From a virus: a stretch of DNA of 64,000 nucleotides. Shown here piece by piece: positions 29,701-36,369 of the stretch. Every line of letters begins with the position of its first letter. Within the stretch, counting starts at the first letter, position 1. The stretch covers positions 88,483 to 152,482 of IMG/VR virus record IMGVR_UViG_3300026097_000010; one strand, written 5' to 3'. The notes under the pieces were generated by a model, which was given only the letters and a program-made list of their open reading frames with translations, was not told the DNA's origin and searched no databases. The translations under genes and the position numbers were made by a program.

Positions 29701-31570
29701 CTATTCAATAGACATAGAAAATAACAATGTAGTTTTTGCAGATCCGCCTGCCGCAGAAGAAGTTATTGAAATTGTTTCTTTAGGCATCGGCGGCATTTCT
29801 ATTTTAGATTATCAAGAATTTGTTGGCGACGGCAATACCAAGAACTTCTTTACCGGAGCAAGATTCGAAGATACAACTTCTACGGTTGTTATTGTGGACG
29901 GGGAAGAAATTAACATTGATTTTATTAATGGTCTCGATGTCGGCGCAGATTCTGATATTACCGCAATTCAGTTTGTCAATAGCCCGCAAACTGGCAGTGT
30001 TATTAAAGTTATAGTATTAGCAGGATCTGTATCGAATCAGCAACTTGTTAGAGTTAATCAGCAAACCGAGTTATATGACGGTTCAACAAGATCATATGAT
30101 CTTAACAACTTCGTTAATTTAAACAGAGGAAGTGCATTATCTTCATTAATTGTTGAAGTGAATAATAGAGCATTGCAAGGTGTAGATACTCGATATTTTA
30201 CTGTTAGTAACGAGTTCCTAGTGCCAAAAACTACTACAAACCAAGCAGGAGAGGTGATCGATACTTTTAACGAATGGGAATTTGAGATAGGTATTGATCC
30301 TGCAGAATCTGCAGGTGCAATTTTAACAGAGAATATCAGGGTTGAAGTTAACGGATCTACTCTTACTGGTGGACAAAACTTTGTTTACGATGGAATTAAC
30401 AGAATCTTAATTTTCAGTGAATCGGTGTTATCGGAAGGCGATATATTAAAAATAGAAAATAATTTTAGAACAGAATACAATATATCTGGAAACATTTTAA
30501 CTATAGATTCGGAATATACTTTAACAGAAGGCGACGAAATAAAAATAACCTGGTTCAGCGAATATCCGTCTATGGAAATTTTATCAGATGAATACACTGG
30601 AGGAAAAGTTAATTTTGAATTAAAGTATCAACCTATATCCTCAGATTTTGTTTGGGTATATAAAAACGGATTGAGACTGGCCCCTGAAGTTGATTATTCG
30701 GTAGACCAGCGAAATAAAACAGTTTATTTAAAAGATCGCACCAGCGTAAACGATATAATTAAAATTATTTTATTTGGAACACAATCCTTTAAATTATCAA
30801 GTGCATACGAAATACACAAAGATATGTTTAATGTTTATCAATATAAGCGATACTCTCAAGGATCAGTTAAACTTGCAAAATCTCTAAATTATTATGATAC
30901 TTCTATTGAAGTTACAAATGGCGATTTACTAGGAGAACCTAATTTATCTAGAAATATACCCGGAGTAATTGAAATTAACCAAGAAAGAATTGAATATCTA
31001 GTTAAGTCGGGAAATATTTTATCTCAAATTAGAAGAGGAGCGACCGGAACCGCAATTAACGAAATTGTTGAATCGGGTGCAGGCATTATTGATCTAGGAG
31101 TTAATGAAAGTTTGCCATACGTTGAAGATCAAGAAAGATACGATTTCTTTAGTGACGGAAGCTCACAAGATATAGGACCGTTGCCGTTTACTCCGAATGC
31201 AACTGAAATCGATAACTGGTATAGAGATACTATTTCGGAAGACCATAAACAGTGCGACGATATTGAAGTATTTGTCGGCGGCCGTCGCTTGCGTAAAAAC
31301 CCTATTAGAATATATGATGAAAATTTAGGAGCCTCTAGTACGTCTGCCGATAAGACAGTTGAAGCAGAATTTAGTGTAACTGGTAATGATGCAGAAATAA
31401 GATTAACAGTCGCTCCGCCGGCCGGAACACGTATATCCGTAATACGGAAAGTTGGCAAAGTTTGGTATGATACAGGAGAAAATAGTGCAACTTCTGGAAT
31501 AACTTTGCTTGAAAACGAATCGTCGATAGCTAAATTCATTGCTCAGAAGTCAACGGATTTACCTGAATAA
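17789..31570 (+). CDS. Giant modular tail/baseplate-associated protein, 4593 residues
   Basis: A single uninterrupted reading frame of 13.8 kb in the gp7 position after gp6. Modules seen: a unique N-terminal domain (about 1-200) with NWDMFVNYREYYWMPLGP. Six short modules of chitin-binding (CBM5/12-like) pattern, with a Y-x-GD-V/I-x-Y/W core, an aromatic pair and a final W, lie near residues 222-262, 1458-1497, 1717-1754, 2210-2252, 2354-2404 and 2475-2505. Six FG-GAP-like blades of type FGxSVxx-VVGxP lie at about 2176-2740 and suggest a beta-propeller. Two GxGYxxPP...GDGTGA modules occur at about 3150-3210 and 3494-3570. Tandem beta-sandwich modules (GDGxTxxF...VYxxGxxL) occur at about 3600-4340. 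It is probably a long wedge-attached host-binding protein. The position recalls T4 gp7, but the architecture is not that of T4 gp7. Confidence 0.8.
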   Translation: MANRSYPKSNLPIRKTSELLPQVFQTDTNNKFLSGVVDPLVQPGVLDKTVGYIGRRYGKTFKGSEVYLDNDQTLRSRYQLEPGVTISEDGKINSFYDYLDFKNQLKFFGNDNDRDDKITSQEHYSWNPPINWDMFVNYREYYWMPLGPEPVSITGQTGSIVSTYKVMASTGTSWIFTPDGLTNNPSITLYRGQTYEFNVNSPDEGFTIRTNYDTGSLLFDPNKTYFSGDLAVFDEKLWRADTEISPLDGSTIDINSQDWTLIDSSVANSSLNYNQGIENNGVKNGKLTFTVPLDAPDILYYQSDVIPDRLGTFIIADIESNTFINVEREVIGKTTYKSSNDIELTNGLVVEFKGNVTPESYSKSRWLVEGVGNAITLTKFEDLVPPALAQDTPEVLFDNEGFDTQPFDDADQFPAEKDYIVISKNSKDLNPWSRYNRWFHRSVIEQSANFNNSSFSASEESRAKRPIIEFKPNTKLFNHGVVAKRTVDYIDTVTDDVFSQIEGSIGYSIDGEFLFEGARILIVADTDSLVNNKIYEVKFITHNGIRIINLQETEDSDSLLDESVLIRRGQLNAGLMYHFNGVAWIRSQQKTSVNQSPLFDAFDSNGVSFSDIETYPVSTFQGTKLLSYQIGTSINDSELGFSLSYLNIDNVGDIQFNWNWDIDNFQYTENQVTNTVKLNTGFYKIDSDFDNGWTQTDLTFTQPIIDSVILDTDTNEVELRTVQWENLTDSAIINFYLNGQRINNNYSRQGNKFLFQTTFSQNDVISIKIIDNIEPDQGYYEIPLGLEKNPLNQEITSFTLGQAIDHVESSLEFDREFVGSIPGSSNLRDLSNYQSKTTRFIKHGGVSALPIVFLCNKDQNLIKALKYAKQEYTRFKNNFIETATSLNFDGNTADFVDEIVNQLSKTKTVDSPFIDSDMIGSGAYTSLDYTVDDEGIKTFALSENFDLDTLSNRAVYVYLNDNQLLHGAEYTFDSTFGFITINKDLSRGDQLQIREYVSTTFSHIPSTPTSLGLFKKYTPSKFIDNTFLEPREVIIGHDGSLTPTYNDFRDDLILELEYRIYNNIKVNYDETVFDIDSVLGGYYQQGDFTKSDVDAIVSQEFLSWVSNTGVNYAINQYFDSENAFTYTYSNMTDPTGTQNLPGYWRGVYQWFYDTDRPHRSPWEMLGFSEKPTWWNDEYGPSPYTRGNLLLWEDIQQGIVRQGPRAGRYSRYARPTILNHIPVDDDGNLLDPLSSGLARDFTLVNNQGSFKLGDVAPVEHAWRSSSEWPYAVLIALSLLKPFDFITRCLDRSSVTTNLIGQVVTKNTGYFPTIKDIVVPEPTVRLTSGLINYMSSYLRSIGLSPGLLTDTIQNISVSLSSRLSGFVDKTQQKYLLDSKNPNSASGSIFIPPENYDIIFNVSSPIDTITYSGVILEKTSRGWIVRGYDNISPFFKFYQAVPNQRDPIIKVGGISETFVEWAPEQTYNNGSIVLYRNDYYRSLKTHVSGETLDTSLWNKLPNLPLVGAIEAQRRRNFNKLKLQQITYGHEFNTIQQVVDFLLGYEEYLKSTGFVFDNYDTENQVSQDWTTSCKEFMFWTKHNWAEGSIITLSPSATKIQITAPVGVVDNILDSFYEYSVFKGDGNPLDPKFIDVNRDFQSVTINTTNTNQGIYFLKLNYVLKEHVVVFDDRTVFNDVIYDKPTGYRQLRIKSRGFRTVDWDGDYTSPGFLFDNVNIESWQPFRDYSLGDIVSYRSNNWVARVSHPGNENFDDAQWSLLDSEPEKKLIPNFDYRINQFEDYFETGAEGVSEVQRQLARNTIGFQSRQYLNNLAEDTVTQYRLYQGFIREKGTNNALTKLFTKLSDDTEDTSLLLNEEWAFKVGEFGGTDQSSEVEFEIKINNFEINPQPLLVTSTLPTSNLDQNYRVTGDEFTISAIPFSTNIIPVSYNSEPVKTAGYVKLDQPEWTVRDRISLNNLDIDQIVENDHIWITFDTIDWDVVRFNQIPGVIITDIELTANSTALIFLNKESGLEIGSYIGIKNITNLSGFFEIVDKFVERSEVLLTHIIEISIPEGTQTPEFEGSTVNNLYTLTDARFDAYDNLDPQLSALLDENSKLWVDNNGNDLWEVVEKKKQFISKKIENFGLIDPSKVGSKVVYNSTLNQTLTAIPDPGFVIAYTEAPEFLSVRQILSPPDFLQSTVTGLFGEEISVSPDGKWLAVGSPLASGVGSYYKGLFNPTITYNPLDIVLYEGKLWRATQQYDRDLLASLDDSTWIAPGTEGWEPATIVEAVNNPSAEGHTEQGVVTLYEFANNQWSRRISVVSPRPNNREKFGSSISIGVADGIYYMAVSAPGAAENRGRVYLYIFENSEWKHIENVKYRGIYDDEASVYYAGDIVWYNGNLYECLDNSTTYVDVKDTGDLSSTGNWVKLNNVATQNSLPQSVSVEDDGSTLQSGILNPIQMAELIKVGDQFGSSVAMNYDASILVVGAPFSDDQYFPNYKGVWRPDYEYTQNDTVRHKGNYYQLANIGETAVALDSTITSYNQEPVGEPWIEIGDSSTDPTGKVFVYQRSLLGTYELKQTVSADNFINQSGTAISINTGDEFGSSVDIDFSGTTIVASSPKSDIEFSNQGSAYILRTDSVILPEYKLVQKIQSYEKYPNEFFGFNVSISPNTSKIAIGANNAQFSSPIRFDSSSTTFDEGRSLFYSSRGFVGAVYVYELKDDIYFLTEKLEADFQVGESFGYSVDCDDSVVVVGSPFYKTTGMVRTFRKDPTKNSWEILAQQTPVTQIEKVKSIALYDNINNIKIQDLDYVDPAKLKILNEAEQELKFKTPYDPAVYSIGTETVVVDSDIAWTTKNVGELWWDLSTAKWIYYEQGDTAYRTGNWGVLAEGASIDVYEWVESSILPADWAILADTTEGLAEGISGQPLYPDNSVYSIKELYNVQTLEPTETLYYFWVRNKTTVPNDMNNRRLSASSVANLILNPSANNTFITLAGSDKLLAYNFETVINEETALVNLDFFNKLEKQNAVHKEYQLISEGIADSLPSDQLEAKWIDSLIGYDKEGNRVPDTNLPSKQKYGLNFRPRQSMFVDRIPPLRTAIINVNRVLQREPFADIINFETLNSFDEKPNAILNLYDVAVQTLIDLETVGTVRIKQAVLRANLIDGSIDTVDILDPGYGYRVPPPVEFEGDGTDAKVSVELDNQGRIVNTIIENPGRKYANITTKVRNFSVLVESDSTLNGFWSIYAWDDVRKSFFRSRSQSFNTTRYWDLVDWWKEGYSPTTRIVKEVNLAFEEQTINVEIGDLIRIKEYGSGGWAVFEKVSQSSETLLDNYTLVGRQLGTIEFSSTLYDTSQSGIGFDNVNSFDTGLYDIENSKELRNILQTIKEDIFIGDYSAEWNKLFFTSIRYAFAEQTYVDWAFKTSFLNAVHNVGSLKQKTNYKNDSLESYRDYINEVKPYKTSIREYTSRYTSQENTQTAVGDFDLPPVYSEIEGKIVSVNQSLAFIDQYPWKLWKDSQGYSIESIQIADQGTGYKQPPSVLIQGDGTGATAQAYISNGKVVAVRMINEGIGYTVATVTLVGGNDNASTTAKVVPILGKSKFRTLDLTVKFDRYTKEGLYTQFNYTQEFIADGNSSVFNLNYAPTRDKSKISVIRNDNPVLDGEYTISLFSSDTDSYSLLKGKITFIEVPNNGDIISIEYEKNDELLDSVNRINKYYSPVSGMKGSDINQLMTGIDFGGVQVQGTTFDVTGGWDALPWFTDSWDSVEVSSDYYVVADGSTTEITLPYIPSEGQIINIYLKRNTTVEPRSINDLQYTTEIPDSATIRIDDPEYGTQNQTNENALLPTFVGDGSTSTIEIGTSVRTSTGDILIFRPIESDGSVTITDPTIVDTNIRGGTLSAMNGAYSTATGLTAEEIVIDGETFISPDQVPAPEENIPGQILDSVSIKVFTTDSQGAAPLKSKISYGDNSTSVFEIGQTILENSSVIVYIDKEQQILDTDYSIDIENNNVVFADPPAAEEVIEIVSLGIGGISILDYQEFVGDGNTKNFFTGARFEDTTSTVVIVDGEEINIDFINGLDVGADSDITAIQFVNSPQTGSVIKVIVLAGSVSNQQLVRVNQQTELYDGSTRSYDLNNFVNLNRGSALSSLIVEVNNRALQGVDTRYFTVSNEFLVPKTTTNQAGEVIDTFNEWEFEIGIDPAESAGAILTENIRVEVNGSTLTGGQNFVYDGINRILIFSESVLSEGDILKIENNFRTEYNISGNILTIDSEYTLTEGDEIKITWFSEYPSMEILSDEYTGGKVNFELKYQPISSDFVWVYKNGLRLAPEVDYSVDQRNKTVYLKDRTSVNDIIKIILFGTQSFKLSSAYEIHKDMFNVYQYKRYSQGSVKLAKSLNYYDTSIEVTNGDLLGEPNLSRNIPGVIEINQERIEYLVKSGNILSQIRRGATGTAINEIVESGAGIIDLGVNESLPYVEDQERYDFFSDGSSQDIGPLPFTPNATEIDNWYRDTISEDHKQCDDIEVFVGGRRLRKNPIRIYDENLGASSTSADKTVEAEFSVTGNDAEIRLTVAPPAGTRISVIRKVGKVWYDTGENSATSGITLLENESSIAKFIAQKSTDLPE

Positions 31571-31573
31571 ATA
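31566..31573 (+). promoter_or_regulatory. Late promoter candidate (AATAAATA) before the fiber block
   Basis: AATAAATA, identical to the octamer before gp48, overlaps the stop of the giant gene. A transcript from here would begin near 31579, upstream of the ATG at 31599. Confidence 0.5.
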
Positions 31574-31598
31574 CACTATGAAACCTAAAGAGACCAAG

Positions 31599-32243
31599 AT
31601 GACAGATCAAGAAATTGAACCAAAATCAGAAAGCAAAAGTCCTGATGAAAACAGCGGATTCCACGTCGAAGGACATATAAAAATATTCGACCCAAACACC
31701 GATGAAGTGTTTGTTGATAAAAGAAATGCTATACATTATGAAAACATGAGTGTGGCAATGGTAAATTCTTTATCTAATCAAGGTCAAGGTTGGATATATG
31801 AAATGAGTTTTGGAAGTGGCGGTACCACTGTCGATCCTACAGGATTAATAACTTATCTCACTCCGAATACAGTTGGCAGAAATTCTAGTTTGTATAATCA
31901 AACATTTTCTAAAATAGTTGATCAAAACTCTATTGCCAATACTGATCCTGTAAGAAATAAAATGGAGATTCGACATATCAGTGGCGCATCTTATAGTGAT
32001 ATAGTAGTTAGTTGTATATTAGATTATGGCGAACCATTGGAACAAGAAGCGTTTGATAATTCAGTTGACATGGATAGTGATTTTGTTTTTGACGAATTAG
32101 GTTTAAGATCATACGATCCTGCAGGAACAGGAGATTTGTTAACACATGTTATTTTTCACCCTGTTCAAAAATCTTTGAATAGGCTTTTGCAGATCGATTA
32201 TACAATACGTGTTCAGAGTTTAACTGGTTTTACCGAGGTATAA
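31599..32243 (+). CDS. Structural protein between the giant protein and the tail fibers
   Basis: 214 residues from ATG 31599. This start is preferred because it follows a GAG-containing ribosome site and a late promoter; an in-frame ATG at 31578 and a TTG at 31539 inside the upstream gene are less likely. Visible stretches are GFHVEGHIKIFDPNTDE, WIYEMSFGSGGTTVDPTG and a C-terminal LLQIDYTIRVQSLTGFTEV. I recognise it as a conserved virion protein of marine T4-like phages, possibly a baseplate or fiber connector (gp8 to gp10 region), but cannot name it. The N-terminal 25 residues are acidic and Ser/Lys-rich. Confidence 0.7.
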   Translation: MTDQEIEPKSESKSPDENSGFHVEGHIKIFDPNTDEVFVDKRNAIHYENMSVAMVNSLSNQGQGWIYEMSFGSGGTTVDPTGLITYLTPNTVGRNSSLYNQTFSKIVDQNSIANTDPVRNKMEIRHISGASYSDIVVSCILDYGEPLEQEAFDNSVDMDSDFVFDELGLRSYDPAGTGDLLTHVIFHPVQKSLNRLLQIDYTIRVQSLTGFTEV

Positions 32244-32246
32244 TAA

Positions 32247-34406
32247 ATGCCGTATATTATTAATTTTACAGACAGCGAAAATAAGACACCGATAACGGTC
32301 TTTGATAACACATCAAGTAACGACACCAGTTTAACTTTTCCTGGAAGAAACGTTACAGGATACGGTCAGATAATTGGAGAAAATTTTCTTGCCCTTTTAG
32401 AAAATTTTGCTAATGCTAGTGAGCCTATCAATCCAGTTGAAGGACAATTATGGTATGATAGCAGCGACGGTGTACAACAATTAAAAATTTGGAACAATAC
32501 ACAGTGGACAGCTGCTTCGGGTATTCAGCGTGGACCAACTGCACCTGCTGTTGAAGAATCAAAAATTGGCGAATTGTGGGTTGATACAACAAAGCAACAA
32601 CTTAATATCTTTACAGGAAATCGGTGGATTTTAGTAGGCCCAACAGAAAGTTCTATTGACGGGTTACGATATGGTCCGTCTGTTGAACAGATATCAGATA
32701 CCGATGACGATATTCGAGTTGTACTGATTTTGTATATTGCTGATCAACCGGTAGCAATAGTTAGTAAAGACTCGTTCACTCCCAAAATTACAATTTCAGG
32801 ATACAGTGATATCAGGGCCGGAATAAACGTTATAACACCAACAGATGCGGCACAAATAGCATTGTTTGAAGGGGGGCTGATACCGAAATTGGTTGGTACC
32901 GCATCAAATGCAGACGCACTGAATATAGGCGGCACTGAAGTTCCGGCAAGTTTATTTTTAAGATCAGATACAACTAATACCACAGAATTTGGCTTCAATA
33001 TAAGGAATAATTTTGGATTAACAATAGGTGTCGATGGAAGTCTGAGCATTTCTACATCATCTACTGGTGCTAGAATTTATAATGCAACTCCGGGTGCGTC
33101 TTTAGACCTACAATTAAACCGAAACAGTGTTCCGAGTACAATTTTAAGAGTAATTGACAATACTGTAGGCATAAACAAATTAGATCCGAATTATGAATTA
33201 GATGTTGCTGGCGATATTGGCCTGTCTGGATCTTTGATTATTGAAGGCACAGCAGAAACAACCAATTTAAATAATGGTAGTTTAAGAACAGCCGGCGGAT
33301 TAGCTGTGACTAAAAGCGCCAGAATAGGACAGAATTTGTTTGTGGAAGGTACAACACAAGCAGAAAATATTCTACCAGCAACCGACGAGTTATACGATAT
33401 AGGATCTTCTACAAGAAGATGGAACAGAGTTTTTTCTAAAGATATCATCGCAGACACCATCACAGGAACAATTGTTGGCGATATTCAAGGCAACTCTCAG
33501 ACAGCAACATCGTTGCGAAGTGTATCTTCGTTTGAACTAACTGGAGATATTGTATCTCAGAAAGCTACATTTGACGGGTCTCCTAACACACAAATCGAAT
33601 TCAATACAAGTCTTTCTGCTTCCTTGATTAGAGAACGACCTGATGCCCAGCCAAATTTGTCAGAACCTAATGATTTAATACTAGTATATAGATCATCTGC
33701 AGAAGCCGCAGGAACAGGAGAATCAGCAGGATTAATTAAACAAACTAGAGATACATTTATAGGTGATTTAGGAATTCCGCTAGGTACTATTTTACCGTAT
33801 GCCGGAGTAAATCCACCTGAAGGATTTTTATTGTGTGACGGATCTGAACTAGAAATTAATCAATACATTCAACTATACGGAATATTAGGCGATAGGTACA
33901 ACGGTAATGCTCCTCTTGCAGGCGACAACACGTTTAGACTTCCAGATCTAAGAGGTAGATTTGCCCTAGGTAGACATAATATGGATAATAACAGAAATGT
34001 TCCGGCAGCTTCGGGATCAGGAGCACTAGTCAGTGCAGGCGGCGGCGAGCCAAGTCCTGCAAGGGTCGAAGGTGTAGAAGCGTCGACATTATCTGCATCT
34101 GCTGGACAAAGTTCGCTATCATTAGAATTAACAAATATCCCCCAACATGAGCATAGTTTGAATGTGGATAATGTACAATACTCTGCTGTAAGGGTCGATA
34201 ATGCTATTCGACCAGCCGCTCAGACCGGAAACGGCCCGACAGCTCCAGGACAAGCTCAGTATTTAAATCGATCGGGAGGTGTGCTGTCTGGCGCAAGAAT
34301 ACCTCTTGATGCCAGTCAGTTAGGACAACCTTTTGGTATAATGAATCCGTTTTTAACTTTAAACTACATTATCAGAGCTGGCCAGCCAGAATTTACAAGA
34401 GATTAA
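32247..34406 (+). CDS. Tail fiber with phage tail collar domain (gp12-like)
   Basis: 719 residues. The N-terminal 130 residues form the module shared by the four fibers here: a GYGxxxxENFxxLLENFAN core, then GQLWYD and a closing WILVGP. The middle is repetitive beta structure with INKLDPNYELDVAGD-type strands. At about 510-630 there is a phage tail collar domain (PLGTILPYAG, GFLLCDGSEL, FRLPDLRGRFALG, followed by an NIPQHEH element). Tail collar domains occur in T4 gp12-type short fibers, so this is the best candidate for the irreversible-adsorption fiber. It starts four bases after the previous stop. Confidence 0.85.
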   Translation: MPYIINFTDSENKTPITVFDNTSSNDTSLTFPGRNVTGYGQIIGENFLALLENFANASEPINPVEGQLWYDSSDGVQQLKIWNNTQWTAASGIQRGPTAPAVEESKIGELWVDTTKQQLNIFTGNRWILVGPTESSIDGLRYGPSVEQISDTDDDIRVVLILYIADQPVAIVSKDSFTPKITISGYSDIRAGINVITPTDAAQIALFEGGLIPKLVGTASNADALNIGGTEVPASLFLRSDTTNTTEFGFNIRNNFGLTIGVDGSLSISTSSTGARIYNATPGASLDLQLNRNSVPSTILRVIDNTVGINKLDPNYELDVAGDIGLSGSLIIEGTAETTNLNNGSLRTAGGLAVTKSARIGQNLFVEGTTQAENILPATDELYDIGSSTRRWNRVFSKDIIADTITGTIVGDIQGNSQTATSLRSVSSFELTGDIVSQKATFDGSPNTQIEFNTSLSASLIRERPDAQPNLSEPNDLILVYRSSAEAAGTGESAGLIKQTRDTFIGDLGIPLGTILPYAGVNPPEGFLLCDGSELEINQYIQLYGILGDRYNGNAPLAGDNTFRLPDLRGRFALGRHNMDNNRNVPAASGSGALVSAGGGEPSPARVEGVEASTLSASAGQSSLSLELTNIPQHEHSLNVDNVQYSAVRVDNAIRPAAQTGNGPTAPGQAQYLNRSGGVLSGARIPLDASQLGQPFGIMNPFLTLNYIIRAGQPEFTRD

Positions 34407-34419
34407 GGGTTAGATATAC

Positions 34420-36348
34420 ATGGCTTATCAAATTAACAAAACAGACGGAACAATAATTGCAACAGTAGCTGATGGGCAACTCGATGATCTCTCAACAGAT
34501 TTAACTCTTATTGGAAAAAATTATAGCGGTTACGGAGAAGCTTTCAACGAAAATTTTGTAAAAATCTTAGAAAATTTTGCTGATGTTTCTCAACCAAGTA
34601 ATCCTATAAAAGGACAAGTTTGGTTCGACTCGTCAGAATCAAAATTAAAAGTTTATAATGGAACAACATTTGTTCCAGTTAGCTCTGCTACTGTAAGCAA
34701 CACACAACCAGATACATTAGCCATTGGAGATCTGTGGTTTAATAATGTTGATAAACAATTGTATTTTTTCGACGGTAGCAATGCAATTCTTTTAGGGCCG
34801 GATTATTCTGAATCTCAATTGTTAAGCGGGTTAAGAGTAGAAAATATTCTCGATAATCTAAACCAAACTCGAGTAATAACAAAACTATTTACTAACGGTA
34901 TTTTGTTAGGAATATTTTCTAAAGATACATTTACACCCAAAGATCCTATTGTAGGATTTGCAGGAAGTATTCAGCCGGGATTTAATGCCAGTACTTTGGC
35001 AGGAATAAAATTTAATGTAACCGCTACAAATTCTGAATCTCTAGGCGGAGCAGATGCAGGACTGTACGTGAGAAATGATTCGTCTAATAACATCAACGGA
35101 CAATTGTCATTACGAAATGATCTAGGACTTGTAGTAGGCTCGAGTGGTACCGCATCGTTCCGTGTGGAAAATAGAGATCTTGTTATTAGAAATTCTGCAG
35201 ATAATAGACAATTTATTATAGACGTAAGAAGAGATACTAGAGGAGAAGACGCTGTAGTAATTGATGCGGCTGATAGAAGCATTGGGCTGTACGAAGAATT
35301 TAGCGATAGTCAAGTTAATATAGGTGGCGATCTAACTATAAACGGTGACATTACTATTAAAGGTAATTTTACCATTAATGACGGCGATGTCACCCAGGTC
35401 AAGACATCTGAACTAGTTATTGAAGATAAAGTTGTTATTCTAGGACAAACAGGCGATAGTTCATTAAACACAGATGAAAATGCAGATGGTGGCGGAATTG
35501 TATTAAAAGGATCTAATGATCATATAATTTTATGGAGTGACGCTGGACAGGCGGCTACAGGATCATATCCTGCGTTACTAAGCAATTCGTGGACTTTTTC
35601 AGATCATATAAATCTTGCTACTAACAAATATTTTGCGATTGACGGAATTCCTATAATCGAACAAACTAATAGTACTCCAGGTTCTCAAACTTTTAAATTA
35701 ACTTCGGCGGTTACATCAGTCGAAGGTGTTAGCTCTTTTGGTAAACAAACTGTAATTACAGTAGGTCCGGGAGCTGTATCAGCCGATCCGCTTTTAAGAC
35801 TAGAAGATGCTAAAATATCTACCGAGCAAAATCAAGATTTAACAATTTCTCCCGACTCTGGACAGAATATTGTTCTAGAAAACTCCCCTAGAATACAAGG
35901 CCTAGCAGATCCTAGAAGCGGTTCGTCTGGAGAGCAAGATGCAGCCACAAGAGAATATGTAGATAGTGAAATTGAATCTAGACCGATCCTTTTAAGTATT
36001 GATCTTTCAGACGGTAAACCGAATAGCTACATTATTAGCAATATATTAGACAACATGGCTCCTGTTTCTGAATACAGATCAGGAACTGTTGCAAGAATTT
36101 TGTGTAATATTTTGAATAATTCAGCATCGTCTTTAGATTTTGATCCGTTATTGGCAGCCGGAACTTCGAAATCAACATTCAACACGCCAACAGGAACCGC
36201 GCCGGCTGTTACAGATGTACTTCCGGGTATTATTAATTTTCCTGCGGCAGGGCATTCAACGACCAGAATCATAAAAACATTTCAAATTACCGGACCAGAG
36301 AGTGCTAAAAATTGGAGCTTTGTTAATGACACAATTTTGGCACCATAA
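34420..36348 (+). CDS. Tail fiber paralog 2
   Basis: 642 residues. It opens with the same N-terminal module as its neighbours (YGEAFNENFVKILENFAD, GQVWFD, AILLGPDYS), probably the attachment domain to the baseplate. The middle has repetitive short strands with a segment ITINGDITIKGNFTI. The C-terminal 120 residues are unlike those of the other fibers and are the likely receptor-binding tip. It lies 13 nt after the preceding fiber. Recent duplication is not obvious at DNA level, so the paralogs are old. Confidence 0.8.
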   Translation: MAYQINKTDGTIIATVADGQLDDLSTDLTLIGKNYSGYGEAFNENFVKILENFADVSQPSNPIKGQVWFDSSESKLKVYNGTTFVPVSSATVSNTQPDTLAIGDLWFNNVDKQLYFFDGSNAILLGPDYSESQLLSGLRVENILDNLNQTRVITKLFTNGILLGIFSKDTFTPKDPIVGFAGSIQPGFNASTLAGIKFNVTATNSESLGGADAGLYVRNDSSNNINGQLSLRNDLGLVVGSSGTASFRVENRDLVIRNSADNRQFIIDVRRDTRGEDAVVIDAADRSIGLYEEFSDSQVNIGGDLTINGDITIKGNFTINDGDVTQVKTSELVIEDKVVILGQTGDSSLNTDENADGGGIVLKGSNDHIILWSDAGQAATGSYPALLSNSWTFSDHINLATNKYFAIDGIPIIEQTNSTPGSQTFKLTSAVTSVEGVSSFGKQTVITVGPGAVSADPLLRLEDAKISTEQNQDLTISPDSGQNIVLENSPRIQGLADPRSGSSGEQDAATREYVDSEIESRPILLSIDLSDGKPNSYIISNILDNMAPVSEYRSGTVARILCNILNNSASSLDFDPLLAAGTSKSTFNTPTGTAPAVTDVLPGIINFPAAGHSTTRIIKTFQITGPESAKNWSFVNDTILAP

Positions 36349-36369
36349 TAGACAATCAGGAGCGAATAG

